Source of the DNA: CBFGTJ01 sp965651815
GTDB lineage: Bacteria; Actinomycetota; Acidimicrobiia; Acidimicrobiales; Microtrichaceae
Direction of reading: 5' to 3'
Assembly: GCA_965651815.1 (NCBI GenBank)
Contig: CBFGTJ010000100.1
Coordinates: 1 to 11,352, forward strand
DNA length: 11,352 nucleotides
Shown: piece after piece, positions 5,805 through 11,352 of the stretch
Numbering within the stretch: the first letter of the stretch is position 1
Layout of the letters: every line of letters starts with the position of its first letter
Made by a program: the position numbers and the translations under genes
The notes under the pieces: generated by a model
Databases searched by the model: none
The model's input: the letters and a program-made list of their open reading frames with translations, nothing else
What the model was told of the DNA's origin: nothing

Positions 5805-6938
5805 TCAGGCGTCGACGGCCGAGGCCGACTCGTTGAGGCGCTCCAGCCGCCCGGACGCCTCGAGGTACTCCTCGACCATGTCCATGATCACGTCCTTGGT
5901 GCGGCGGACCTTGTTCATCGTGCCGACGATCTGGCCCACCGGATTGAACGCGATGTCCTTGGCCTGCTCGGAGTAGTGGTGCCCGCGGGCGACCGCCTCA
6001 CCGGTGACCATGAACTGCAGCGGCATGCCGAGCGGGTCCGGGTTGTCCGGGTCCTCCCACGCGTCGGTCCACTCGTTGCGCAGCATGCGGCACGGCTTGC
6101 CCGTCCAGCTGCGCGACCGCACCGTGTCGCGGCTGGTCGCGGCGAGCAGCGACTCGACCTGCGCCGGGGCCTGGTCGGCCTCCTCGACGGTCAGCCAGAT
6201 CGACCCGGTCCACACGCCCTCGGCGCCCATCGCCAGCGCCGCGGCCATCTGCCGACCCGTGCCGATGCCGCCCGCGGCGAGCACGGGGAGCGGGGCCACG
6301 GCGTCGATGACCTGGGGCCAGAGCACGATCGAGCCGACGTCGCCGGTGTGGCCGCCGCCCTCGGTGCCCTGGGCGATCACGATGTCGACACCCGCGTTCT
6401 TGTGCCGCACCGCCTGGGCCGGCGACCCGCAGAGCGCCGCCACGAGCCGCCCCGACTCGTGCACCCGGTCGATCACGTCCGTCGGGGGCGTGCCGAGCGC
6501 GTTCGCGATCAGGCGGACCTTGTCGTGCTGGAGCGCCTCGTCGATCAGCGGCGACGCGGTCGCCTCGGTCCAACCGATGAGCGTCGGCGCCTCGGTGCCC
6601 TCGGGGAGCTCCGGCACGCCGTGGCTCTCGAGCAGGTGCTTCACGAAGCGGCGGTGCTCCTCGGGGATCATCGCCTGCAGGTCCTTCTCGAGCTTCTCCG
6701 CGTCGAGCTCGCCCATGCCCTCGTACTTGCCGGGGATCACCACGTCGACCCCGTAGGGCTTGTCGGTGTGCTCGTCGATCCACGCGAGCTCCGTCGCGAG
6801 CTGCTCCGCGGTGTAGCCCACCGCGCCGAGCACGCCGAGGCCGCCGGCGTTGCTGACCGCCGCGACGACGTCGCGGCAGTGGGTGAAGGCGAAGATCGGG
6901 AACTCGATCCCGAGGCGGTCACAGATCTCGGTGCGCAT
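5805..6938 (-). CDS. Nitronate monooxygenase-like FMN flavoprotein
   Basis: A 377-residue TIM-barrel flavoprotein of the nitronate monooxygenase (2-nitropropane dioxygenase) family. The N-terminus, CDRLGIEFPIFAFTH, and NAGGLGVLGA (30-39) are typical. AQGTEGGGHTG (189-199) holds the conserved active-site His197, and AAGGIGTGRQ (221-230) with GVWTGS (241-246) forms the FMN phosphate site. The TKP..GVD segment (59-65) matches the family strand. Besides nitronate oxidation, relatives include FMN reductases; IpdC in mycobacterial steroid degradation is one, so the real substrate is open. The ATG at 6938 is supported by TACCGT 7 bases upstream, implying a leaderless transcript. A near-palindrome fitting the KstR consensus lies at 6961-6974, next to the same kind of site found before the P450 gene, so lipid or sterol control is inferred. 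It ends at a hairpin shared with the SpoIID gene. Confidence 0.9.
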   Translation of the reverse strand: MRTEICDRLGIEFPIFAFTHCRDVVAAVSNAGGLGVLGAVGYTAEQLATELAWIDEHTDKPYGVDVVIPGKYEGMGELDAEKLEKDLQAMIPEEHRRFVKHLLESHGVPELPEGTEAPTLIGWTEATASPLIDEALQHDKVRLIANALGTPPTDVIDRVHESGRLVAALCGSPAQAVRHKNAGVDIVIAQGTEGGGHTGDVGSIVLWPQVIDAVAPLPVLAAGGIGTGRQMAAALAMGAEGVWTGSIWLTVEEADQAPAQVESLLAATSRDTVRSRSWTGKPCRMLRNEWTDAWEDPDNPDPLGMPLQFMVTGEAVARGHHYSEQAKDIAFNPVGQIVGTMNKVRRTKDVIMDMVEEYLEASGRLERLNESASAVDA

Positions 6939-6945
6939 GTGACGA

Positions 6946-6951
6946 ACGGTA
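6946..6951 (-). promoter_or_regulatory. Predicted -10 box of the flavoprotein gene (TACCGT)
   Basis: TACCGT fits TAnnnT and ends 7 bases before the ATG at 6938, predicting a leaderless or nearly leaderless transcript. The operator-like palindrome covers the matching -35 zone. Confidence 0.5.
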
Positions 6952-6958
6952 CACCGGA

Positions 6959-6976
6959 ACTGGAACGCGTTTCAGT
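6959..6976. promoter_or_regulatory. KstR-like operator upstream of the flavoprotein gene
   Basis: ACTGGAACGCGTTTCAGT is a palindrome apart from one mismatched pair. Its core at 6961-6974, TGGAACGCGTTTCA, fits TnnAACnnGTTnnA, the consensus known for the TetR-type regulator KstR in mycobacteria. It covers roughly -16 to -30 from the predicted transcription start, a position suited to repression. Regulator identity is inferred; no TetR gene lies in this window. Confidence 0.55.
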
Positions 6977-6982
6977 TCGCGC

Positions 6983-7010
6983 GTCGGGGCTCCCGTGCGG
7001 GAGCCCCGAC
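6983..7010 (-). terminator. 13-bp hairpin ending the Hsp20-dodecin unit
   Basis: GTCGGGGCTCCCG (6983-6995) and CGGGAGCCCCGAC (6998-7010) pair perfectly. The hairpin is 29 bases past the dodecin stop and just upstream of the next gene's operator, so it should insulate the two units. Confidence 0.7.
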
Positions 7011-7039
7011 GACCGCCCGTGGGCCCGGCGCCGCGCCGG

Positions 7040-7249
7040 CTACTCCTCGAGGACGAAGGTCACGAGCATGTTCACCTGGTACTCGGTGACGCGCCCGCCC
7101 TCGACCTTGACCTGCTGCTCCTTGACCCACGCCGAGGACACGTTGCGCAGCGTGGCGGTGGCCCGCTCCACGCCGACGCGGATCGCGTCCTCGAAGGACT
7201 CGGCCGACCGGGCCGAGATCTCGGTCACCCGTGCGACTTCACCGCTCAT
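7040..7249 (-). CDS. Dodecin, flavin-binding storage protein
   Basis: Dodecins are small dodecameric proteins that bind and store flavins in the cytoplasm and protect against free-flavin damage. The 69 residues fit the usual length and fold: a first strand (EVARVTEISARSAES), one helix (SFEDAIRVGVERATATLRN), then two strands (WVKEQQVKVEGGRVTEYQVNM and LVTFVLEE). Trp41 and Gln58 correspond to the Trp and Gln that sandwich the isoalloxazine ring in known dodecins. The ATG at 7249 is chosen over GTG 7255 because GAGGAG at 7255-7260 lies 5 bases before it and would overlap the GTG. It is second in a unit with hsp20, 21 bases after that stop, which suggests stress-linked expression. It is followed by a terminator. 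Confidence 0.95.
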   Translation of the reverse strand: MSGEVARVTEISARSAESFEDAIRVGVERATATLRNVSSAWVKEQQVKVEGGRVTEYQVNMLVTFVLEE

Positions 7250-7254
7250 GGTCA

Positions 7255-7260
7255 CTCCTC
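7255..7260 (-). promoter_or_regulatory. Shine-Dalgarno GAGGAG that fixes the dodecin start
   Basis: GAGGAG on the minus strand is 5 bases before ATG 7249 and overlaps the alternative GTG 7255. It therefore decides the start in favour of the ATG. Confidence 0.75.
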
Positions 7261-7270
7261 ACCTGCGACA

Positions 7271-7705
7271 TCAGCCGCGCTCGATGGGGATCTTCCGGGA
7301 CTCCGCGGAGCTCTGGTCGAGCGGCACGCGGACCTCGAGGATCCCGTCCTTGTAGGTCGCCTTGACGTCCTTCTCCGTCGCGCCCGCGGGCAGGCGGACG
7401 GTGCGGCTGAAGGACCCGTAGCGGAACTCCGAGCGGTAGCCCCGCTTGTCACGGTGCTCCTCGGACTGCCGCCGCTCTGCCGAGATGCGCAGCGCGTGGT
7501 CGACGAGCGTGATCTCCACGTCGTTCTCGGGATCGATGTCCGGGAGCTCGGCCCGCACGACCAGCTCGCCGTCGTCACGGAACTCCTCCACCCGGATCGT
7601 GTCGCCGGCGAACAGCTCCGGCCACTCCGGCCAGTCGATCCCGAAGCGGCTCGTGAACCACTCCGGCCAGTCCAGCTCGCCACGCCCCCTCGTTGTCAGT
7701 GCCAT
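7271..7705 (-). CDS. Hsp20/alpha-crystallin small heat shock protein
   Basis: Small heat shock proteins hold unfolding proteins in solution without ATP, as large cytoplasmic oligomers. The 144-residue protein has a Trp-rich N-terminal arm (DWPEWFTSRFGIDWPEWPELF, 12-32), an alpha-crystallin domain at about 36-130 and the signature ATYKDGILEVRVP (116-128). A C-terminal IPI at 139-141 is the I-x-I anchor used for oligomer assembly. The twice-used DWPEW motif in the arm is distinctive. The start at ATG 7705 is firm: GAGGAGG at 7713-7719 lies 7 bases upstream. It leads a two-gene unit with dodecin. No CIRCE or HAIR operator of the usual heat shock repressors is visible upstream. Identification is secure; the control mechanism is not seen. 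Confidence 0.95.
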   Translation of the reverse strand: MALTTRGRGELDWPEWFTSRFGIDWPEWPELFAGDTIRVEEFRDDGELVVRAELPDIDPENDVEITLVDHALRISAERRQSEEHRDKRGYRSEFRYGSFSRTVRLPAGATEKDVKATYKDGILEVRVPLDQSSAESRKIPIERG

Positions 7706-7712
7706 GCGTCGA

Positions 7713-7719
7713 CCTCCTC
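7713..7719 (-). promoter_or_regulatory. Strong Shine-Dalgarno (GAGGAGG) of hsp20
   Basis: GAGGAGG sits 7 bases before ATG 7705. It is one of the strongest ribosome sites in the window and contrasts with the leaderless-style starts of neighbouring genes. Confidence 0.8.
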
Positions 7720-7784
7720 TGTCGGTACTGACACCTCCGTGATGTGGTCAGCCGGGGCCGGCGGCGCGCCGAAGGCACGGCCTG

Positions 7785-7808
7785 GGCGCCGCCGCAGCCG
7801 GCGGCGCC
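7785..7808 (-). terminator. GC hairpin between the P450 and hsp20 genes
   Basis: GGCGCCGCCG (7785-7794) pairs perfectly with CGGCGGCGCC (7799-7808) across CAGC. It lies in the 235-base gap between the P450 stop and hsp20 start, 132 bases past the P450 stop. A weaker 5-bp hairpin, GCGGA/TCCGC at 7922-7934, is nearer that stop. Either could end the P450 transcript. I see no clear promoter box for hsp20 in the rest of the gap. Confidence 0.4.
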
Positions 7809-7940
7809 GCCGAGCCGACGTCGCACCGGCGGCTCCGGCGATGGATACATGGTCTTCGGAGACCGGGAGTAGAACCCCGCCTCGACGGAAGGCCGGGCCC
7901 AGGCGCGCGGCCGGCGCGTCAGCGGATCGTCCGCCGTCGC

Positions 7941-9218
7941 TCAGGGGATCGCCGCGCCCTCGGGGTGCTTGCGGGGGCCGGGCGTGAAGCGCACCGGCAT
8001 GTGCTTGATCCCGCCGATGAAGTTCGACCGCAGGACCTGGGCCTCGCCGGCCAGCTCCATGTCGGGCATGCGCTCGAGGATCTCGTCGAAGATGATCTCG
8101 AGCTCGAGCTTCGCGAGGTTCGCCCCGAGGCAGTAGTGGGCTCCGCCGCCACCGAACGCGACGTGGTCGTTCGGGGTGCGCTCGACGTCGAACCGGAAGG
8201 GGTCCTCGAACACCTCCTCGTCGCGGTTCGCGGAGATGTGCCACATGAGGACCTTGTCGTTCGCCTTGATCGGCACCCCGCGGACCTCGGTGTCCACCGT
8301 GGCGGTCCGGCGGAAGTGCAGGACCGGCGTGGCCCAGCGGAGGATCTCGTCCGCGGCCCGCGAGAAGTACTCGCGGTCGCCGTGGTGCGCCTTGAGGCGG
8401 GCGAACTCGTCCGGGTGGGTGAGCAGCGCGTGCATGCCGTGCGCGGTCGCGTTGCGGGTGGTCTCGTTGCCCGCGACCGTCAGCAAGAGCATGAACATGT
8501 CGAAATCGAGCTCGCTGAGGCGCTCGCCCTCGATCTCGGCGTTGATCAGCGTGGTGACGATGTCGTCGCGGGGGTCCTCGCGCCGGGCCGCACCCAGCTT
8601 GTTGGCATACGCGTAGACCTCCATCGCCGCTTCCCTCGCCCGGCTGTTCTCGCCGCCGCGGGCGTCGGGGTCGTCCGAGTACTCCGCGTCCTGGGCGCCG
8701 ATCATGGCGTTGGACCAGGTGAACATCAGGTGGCGGTCCTCCTGGGGCACGCCCATGATGTCGGCGATCGCCTGGAGCGGGAGCTCCGCGGCGAGGTCCT
8801 CGACGAACTCGCACTCGCCCTTCTCGATCACCGCGTCGACGATCAGCTCGGCCCGGTAGCGCAGATGCTGTTCGAGCAGCCCGATCATCCGCGGCGTGAA
8901 GCCCTTGTTGACCAGGCGTCGCAGGCGGGTGTGCTTCGGGGGGTCGGTGTCCACGAGCATGATCCCGCGGGTGTCGAACTCGGGGTCGACCGATGCCACG
9001 TCGAACCGCTGGGTGCCGCCGAGCTCGCTCGAGAACGTCGCGGTGTCGCGGTTCACCATCTGCAGGTCGGCGTGCTTGGTGATCGCCCAGAACCCGGGCC
9101 CGTCGGGCTCCGGGTGGAACGACACCGGCGCCTGCTCGCGCAGCACCTTGAACATCTCGTGGTGCTCACCCCGGACGAACGCGTCCAGGTCCATGAGGTC
9201 CACGTCCTCGAGCCGCAT
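7941..9218 (-). CDS. Cytochrome P450, CYP125/CYP142-like
   Basis: A complete 425-residue soluble bacterial P450. The C-helix motif HTRLRRLVNKGFTPR is at 96-110, I-helix AGNETTRN with the oxygen-activating acid-Thr pair at 249-256, ExxR as EILR at 291-294, and heme loop FGGGGAHYCLG at 355-365 with ligand Cys363. Several stretches recall CYP125, which oxidises the cholesterol side-chain terminal methyl in mycobacteria: AELPLQAIADIMGVPQEDR (144-162), WATPVLHFRRTA (295-306) and LRSNFIGGIKHMPV (396-409). Sterol or related lipid oxidation is therefore likely, but the exact subfamily is unproven. No ferredoxin or reductase gene is adjacent. ATG 9218 is preferred because upstream GTGs (9224, 9260) would add a non-conserved tail, and 9260 lies within the promoter. 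A KstR-like operator at 9263-9276 overlaps the presumed -10. Confidence 0.93.
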   Translation of the reverse strand: MRLEDVDLMDLDAFVRGEHHEMFKVLREQAPVSFHPEPDGPGFWAITKHADLQMVNRDTATFSSELGGTQRFDVASVDPEFDTRGIMLVDTDPPKHTRLRRLVNKGFTPRMIGLLEQHLRYRAELIVDAVIEKGECEFVEDLAAELPLQAIADIMGVPQEDRHLMFTWSNAMIGAQDAEYSDDPDARGGENSRAREAAMEVYAYANKLGAARREDPRDDIVTTLINAEIEGERLSELDFDMFMLLLTVAGNETTRNATAHGMHALLTHPDEFARLKAHHGDREYFSRAADEILRWATPVLHFRRTATVDTEVRGVPIKANDKVLMWHISANRDEEVFEDPFRFDVERTPNDHVAFGGGGAHYCLGANLAKLELEIIFDEILERMPDMELAGEAQVLRSNFIGGIKHMPVRFTPGPRKHPEGAAIP

Positions 9219-9258
9219 TGCCACCCCCGATCCGGCCCCCCGGCCGATCTCGGGCACC

Positions 9259-9264
9259 ACGCTA
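9259..9264 (-). promoter_or_regulatory. Predicted -10 box of the P450 gene (TAGCGT)
   Basis: TAGCGT on the minus strand fits TAnnnT and overlaps the edge of the operator at 9262-9277. It predicts a leader of about 35 bases before ATG 9218. Confidence 0.4.
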
Positions 9265-9277
9265 GAACAGGTTCCAG
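9262..9277. promoter_or_regulatory. KstR-like operator upstream of the P450 gene
   Basis: CTAGAACAGGTTCCAG is a palindrome apart from one mismatched pair (besides its AG centre). Its core TAGAACAGGTTCCA (9263-9276) fits TnnAACnnGTTnnA, the known KstR consensus. Read on the minus strand it continues as CCGGAACTGGAAC, identical to 13 bases at the flavoprotein operator. It overlaps the likely -10 box, a position suited to repression. Confidence 0.6.
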
Positions 9278-9301
9278 TTCCGGTGCGGCCGGTTCGACGG
9301 T

Positions 9302-9326
9302 GGCGCGCCCGCGCCCGGGTCGCGCC
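9302..9326 (-). terminator. Possible terminator hairpin after the ArsC-family gene
   Basis: GGCGCG (9302-9307) pairs with CGCGCC (9321-9326) around a 13-base GC-rich loop, 6 bases past the ArsC stop and upstream of the P450 operator. The short stem makes this tentative. Confidence 0.35.
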
Positions 9327-9332
9327 GGGGGA

Positions 9333-9695
9333 TCAGCCGCGCAGGAACTCGGGCACCCGGTCCTTCGGGCGGCCGATGATCGCCCGGTCGCCCTTCACCA
9401 GCACGGGGCGCTGCATCAGCACCGGGTGCTGCGCGAGCAGGTCCGCCACCTGGTCAGCGGTCTCGACGTCCGCGTCGGTGACCCCGAGCTTGGTGAAGTT
9501 CGCGTCGCGGCGCACCAGGTCGGTGGGCGGGTCCTCCAGCTTCTCGAGCAGCTCGGCGATCTGCTCGCGGGTCGGCTGCTGCGACTTGTTGAGGTACTTC
9601 ACGAGCTCGACGTCGACGCCCATCTCCTCCGCCACGCCCACCGCGTACTTCGAGGTCGAGCAGTTCGGGTTGTGGAAGATCGTCACGGAGCTCAT
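9333..9695 (-). CDS. arsC: ArsC-family protein, glutathione/glutaredoxin-type arsenate reductase
   Basis: ArsC reduces arsenate to arsenite through a single catalytic cysteine and a thiol partner. The 120-residue protein matches the E. coli plasmid ArsC type: VTIFHNPNCSTSK (4-16) holds Cys12, and the three oxyanion-binding arginines have candidates in LVRRDA (Arg63), LMQRPVLV (Arg96) and IGRPKDR (Arg109). LLAQHPVLMQRP (86-97) is the family's core signature. All expected catalytic residues are present, so activity is plausible. No arsR, arsenite pump or other ars gene lies nearby, so a general thiol-redox role in this fold (Spx/YffB relatives) cannot be excluded. ATG 9695 has TAACCT 6 bases upstream and no Shine-Dalgarno, so it is probably leaderless. 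It is divergent from the permease gene across 53 bases. Confidence 0.88.
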   Translation of the reverse strand: MSSVTIFHNPNCSTSKYAVGVAEEMGVDVELVKYLNKSQQPTREQIAELLEKLEDPPTDLVRRDANFTKLGVTDADVETADQVADLLAQHPVLMQRPVLVKGDRAIIGRPKDRVPEFLRG

Positions 9696-9701
9696 GGCCC
9701 G

Positions 9702-9707
9702 AGGTTA
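9702..9707 (-). promoter_or_regulatory. Predicted -10 box of the ArsC-family gene (TAACCT)
   Basis: TAACCT on the minus strand fits TAnnnT and ends 6 bases before ATG 9695, predicting a leaderless transcript. Confidence 0.5.
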
Positions 9708-9735
9708 CCGAGTGCCGCGCCGCGGGGGCCTGCCG

Positions 9736-9741
9736 TAGCCT
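9736..9741 (+). promoter_or_regulatory. Predicted -10 box of the EamA-GH3 unit (TAGCCT)
   Basis: TAGCCT fits TAnnnT and ends 7 bases before GTG 9749. With TAACCT on the other strand, two opposed promoters fit within 53 bases. Confidence 0.5.
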
Positions 9742-9748
9742 CCGGTCG

Positions 9749-10696
9749 GTGGCGTCCCCCCGAGCCGCCGTGACGGCACCACCGACGTCGTCGACACCGG
9801 TCGGCATCGCCGCCTCCGTGGCAGCGGTGACCGCGTGGGGCGTCGGCAACACGATCATCGCCTCGATCGACCTGCCGGGCCTCGCGATCGCGTTCTACCG
9901 GCTCCTGTTCGCCGTCGCGCTCTACCTGCCGGCGCTGTACCTCAGCGGCGGACGGCTCACCCGCGACAGCCTCCGGTTCGGGTGGCGGGGCGGCGCCGCG
10001 TACGGGACGGACGTCGCGGTGTTCTTCGTCGCGATCCACCTCACCAGCGTCGCCAACGCCACGACGATCAACGCGCTCCAACCGCTCGTGGTCATGGGGT
10101 TCGCCGCGGCGATGTTCGGCGAGCGGGTCCGCAGCCGGCACGTCGGCGGTGCGCTCGCCGCGACGGCCGGCGTGGCGCTCGTCGCGCTCGGTGGCGCGTC
10201 GAGCGGTTCGGGCGACCTCGGCGGCGACCTCGTCGCGGTCGTCGCCCTGTTCGCCTGGGCCTGGTACTTCATCGCCTCCAAGCGGGCCCGCGAGCACCTC
10301 GGGACCCTCGAGTACATGGCGGTGATGAACTCGGTCGCGCTGCTCGTCGTCGCGCCCGTCGCGCTGGTCACCGGACAGATCTCCGGGGTCTCGGCGGACC
10401 TCGGTGACGGGCGCGTGCTGTGGATCCTCGCCGTCGTGCTCGTGCCCGGTTCGGGCCACCTGCTCATCAACTGGGCGCACGGGCAGACGCTGCTGGTCAC
10501 GCTGTCGCTCATCACGCTGGCCATGCCGGTCATCGCGGCGGTGACCGCCGCGGCCTTTCTCGACCAGCCGGTGGCGCCGCTGCAGGCGGTCGGCATCGCG
10601 GTGGTGCTGGCATCCTTGGCGGTCGTGATCCTCGGCGAGTCCCGACAACCACGCGGCACGGCGATCGACGCCCCTCGGGACGGTGGGCGGGCGTGA
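9749..10696 (+). CDS. EamA-type DMT-superfamily permease
   Basis: A 315-residue inner membrane protein with about ten hydrophobic segments (near 17-36, 43-64, 82-101, 106-124, 130-148, 157-176, 188-209, 222-240, 250-274 and 280-300). They form two EamA repeats of five, the standard architecture of drug/metabolite transporters. The motif FYRLLFAVALY (49-59), the ANATTINALQPLVV stretch after the third helix, and the second-half equivalent HLLINWAHGQ..VTLSLITLAMPV are typical of the family. Members export amino acids, nucleosides or other small metabolites; the substrate here is unknown. GTG 9749 is chosen for its upstream TAGCCT box and because a short polar tail then leads into the first helix. 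The stop overlaps the GH3 start by 4 bases, so the two are translationally coupled, hinting at a sugar-related role, which is speculative. Confidence 0.9.
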   Translation: MASPRAAVTAPPTSSTPVGIAASVAAVTAWGVGNTIIASIDLPGLAIAFYRLLFAVALYLPALYLSGGRLTRDSLRFGWRGGAAYGTDVAVFFVAIHLTSVANATTINALQPLVVMGFAAAMFGERVRSRHVGGALAATAGVALVALGGASSGSGDLGGDLVAVVALFAWAWYFIASKRAREHLGTLEYMAVMNSVALLVVAPVALVTGQISGVSADLGDGRVLWILAVVLVPGSGHLLINWAHGQTLLVTLSLITLAMPVIAAVTAAAFLDQPVAPLQAVGIAVVLASLAVVILGESRQPRGTAIDAPRDGGRA

Positions 10697-11352
10697 GGGA
10701 CGCGCCGGTGTACCGGGACGCGGCCCGACCGACCTCGGAGCGGGTCGAGGACCTGCTCGAGCGCATGACCCTGCCCGAGAAGCTCGCCCAGCTCGGCGCG
10801 GTGTGGGGCGCGGAGCTGCTGGCACCGGCGGGCGACGGCACCGGTCCGGTGTCGTTCTCCGCGGACGCGGCGCGGGAGCGGGTGCCGGACGGCATCGGGC
10901 AGGTGACCCGCCTCGCCGGGTCCGGCGAGCTGACCCCGGCGCAGGTGGCCCGCGCCCACGACGAGCTGCAGCGGTGGTTGGTCGAGCACACCCGCTTGGG
11001 GATCCCCGCGCTGTGCCACGAGGAGGCGCTCGCCGGGTTCTGCGGCCGGGGCGCGGTGCAGCTGCCCCAACCGATCGGGCTCGCCGCGACCTGGGACGCC
11101 GACCTGCTCGACGCGGTCGGCGAGCACACCGCCACGGAGCTGCGGGCCGTGGGCGCCCGGCAGGCGCTCGCCCCGGTGCTCGACGTCGCCCGCGACCCCC
11201 GGTGGGGCCGGGTCGAGGAGACCTACGGCGAGGACCCGGTGCTCGCGGGGGTCCTCGGGACCGCGTTCGTGCGCGGGCTGCAGCGGCACCTGCACGACGG
11301 CGTGCTGGCCACGGCCAAGCACTTCGCCGGCCACGGCGCGTCGGAGGGCGGG
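10693..11352 (+). CDS. GH3 glycoside hydrolase (beta-glucosidase/beta-xylosidase type), N-terminal part, cut by window edge
   Basis: GH3 enzymes remove beta-linked sugars from the non-reducing ends of glycans with retention. The 220 visible residues are the first part of the TIM-barrel domain: SERVEDLLERMTLPEKLAQLG (15-35) is the classic opening helix, LGIPALCHEEALAGF (102-116), then LAPVLDVARDPRWGRVEE (159-176) and TYGEDP (177-182), and AKHFAGHG (208-215) with substrate-binding Lys209 and His210. The catalytic Asp nucleophile lies beyond the right edge. No signal peptide precedes the domain, so the enzyme is probably intracellular and acts on imported oligosaccharides or glycosides. GTG 10693 overlaps the permease stop as GTGA, which fixes the start and indicates coupling. 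Substrate preference between glucosides and xylosides cannot be told from this part. Confidence 0.94.
   Translation, partial: MRDAPVYRDAARPTSERVEDLLERMTLPEKLAQLGAVWGAELLAPAGDGTGPVSFSADAARERVPDGIGQVTRLAGSGELTPAQVARAHDELQRWLVEHTRLGIPALCHEEALAGFCGRGAVQLPQPIGLAATWDADLLDAVGEHTATELRAVGARQALAPVLDVARDPRWGRVEETYGEDPVLAGVLGTAFVRGLQRHLHDGVLATAKHFAGHGASEGG

Noticed and set aside
7721..7732. Near-palindrome GTCGGTACTGAC before hsp20 as a heat shock operator
   Set aside because: It is only 12 bases with a mismatched pair and does not fit CIRCE or HAIR consensus; chance is likely.
7965..9773. 602-codon open frame on the plus strand opposite the P450 and ArsC-family genes
   Set aside because: It is antisense to two genes with complete catalytic motifs and has Arg/Val/Leu-rich composition with no recognisable domain. 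Long antisense frames are expected in DNA this rich in GC.

Overview
The window is a GC-rich chromosomal stretch with 13 protein-coding genes, no RNA genes, no mobile elements, no CRISPR and no gene-free gap above about 240 bases. Several families are typical of Actinomycetota: DUF3499, DUF2505, a CYP125/CYP142-like P450 and an actinobacterial SpoIID/LytB protein. TAnnnT promoters sitting 6-8 bases before start codons (leaderless-style genes) fit the same phylum. The class is not proven; Acidimicrobiia is my best guess.

Layout, left to right. Bases 1-3545 are all on the minus strand: a class I fumarase cut by the left edge (TCA cycle), a two-gene unit (catalytically degenerate SDR, then DUF3499 protein) and an endonuclease/exonuclease/phosphatase-family protein. 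Bases 3628-5730 are on the plus strand: a DUF2505 protein and an exported SpoIID/LytB protein. Bases 5805-9695 return to the minus strand: a nitronate monooxygenase-like flavoprotein, an Hsp20-dodecin stress pair, a CYP125/CYP142-like cytochrome P450 and an ArsC-family protein. Bases 9749-11352 are on the plus strand: an EamA-type permease whose stop codon overlaps the start of a GH3 glycoside hydrolase cut by the right edge.

Two pieces of non-coding structure stand out. First, the P450 and the nitronate monooxygenase-like gene, 2.3 kb apart, each carry upstream a near-palindrome fitting TnnAACnnGTTnnA, the consensus of the mycobacterial cholesterol regulator KstR. This suggests a small sterol or lipid regulon interrupted by unrelated genes. 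Second, gene ends carry unusually long, near-perfect hairpins. Two of them, at 988-1031 and 5750-5789, share their outer ends and a GGGAA apex but have different stem middles, which suggests a dispersed hairpin family used as terminators. I found no convincing wholly new multi-gene system; the regulatory pair, the hairpin family and the SDR lacking its catalytic residues are the best leads.
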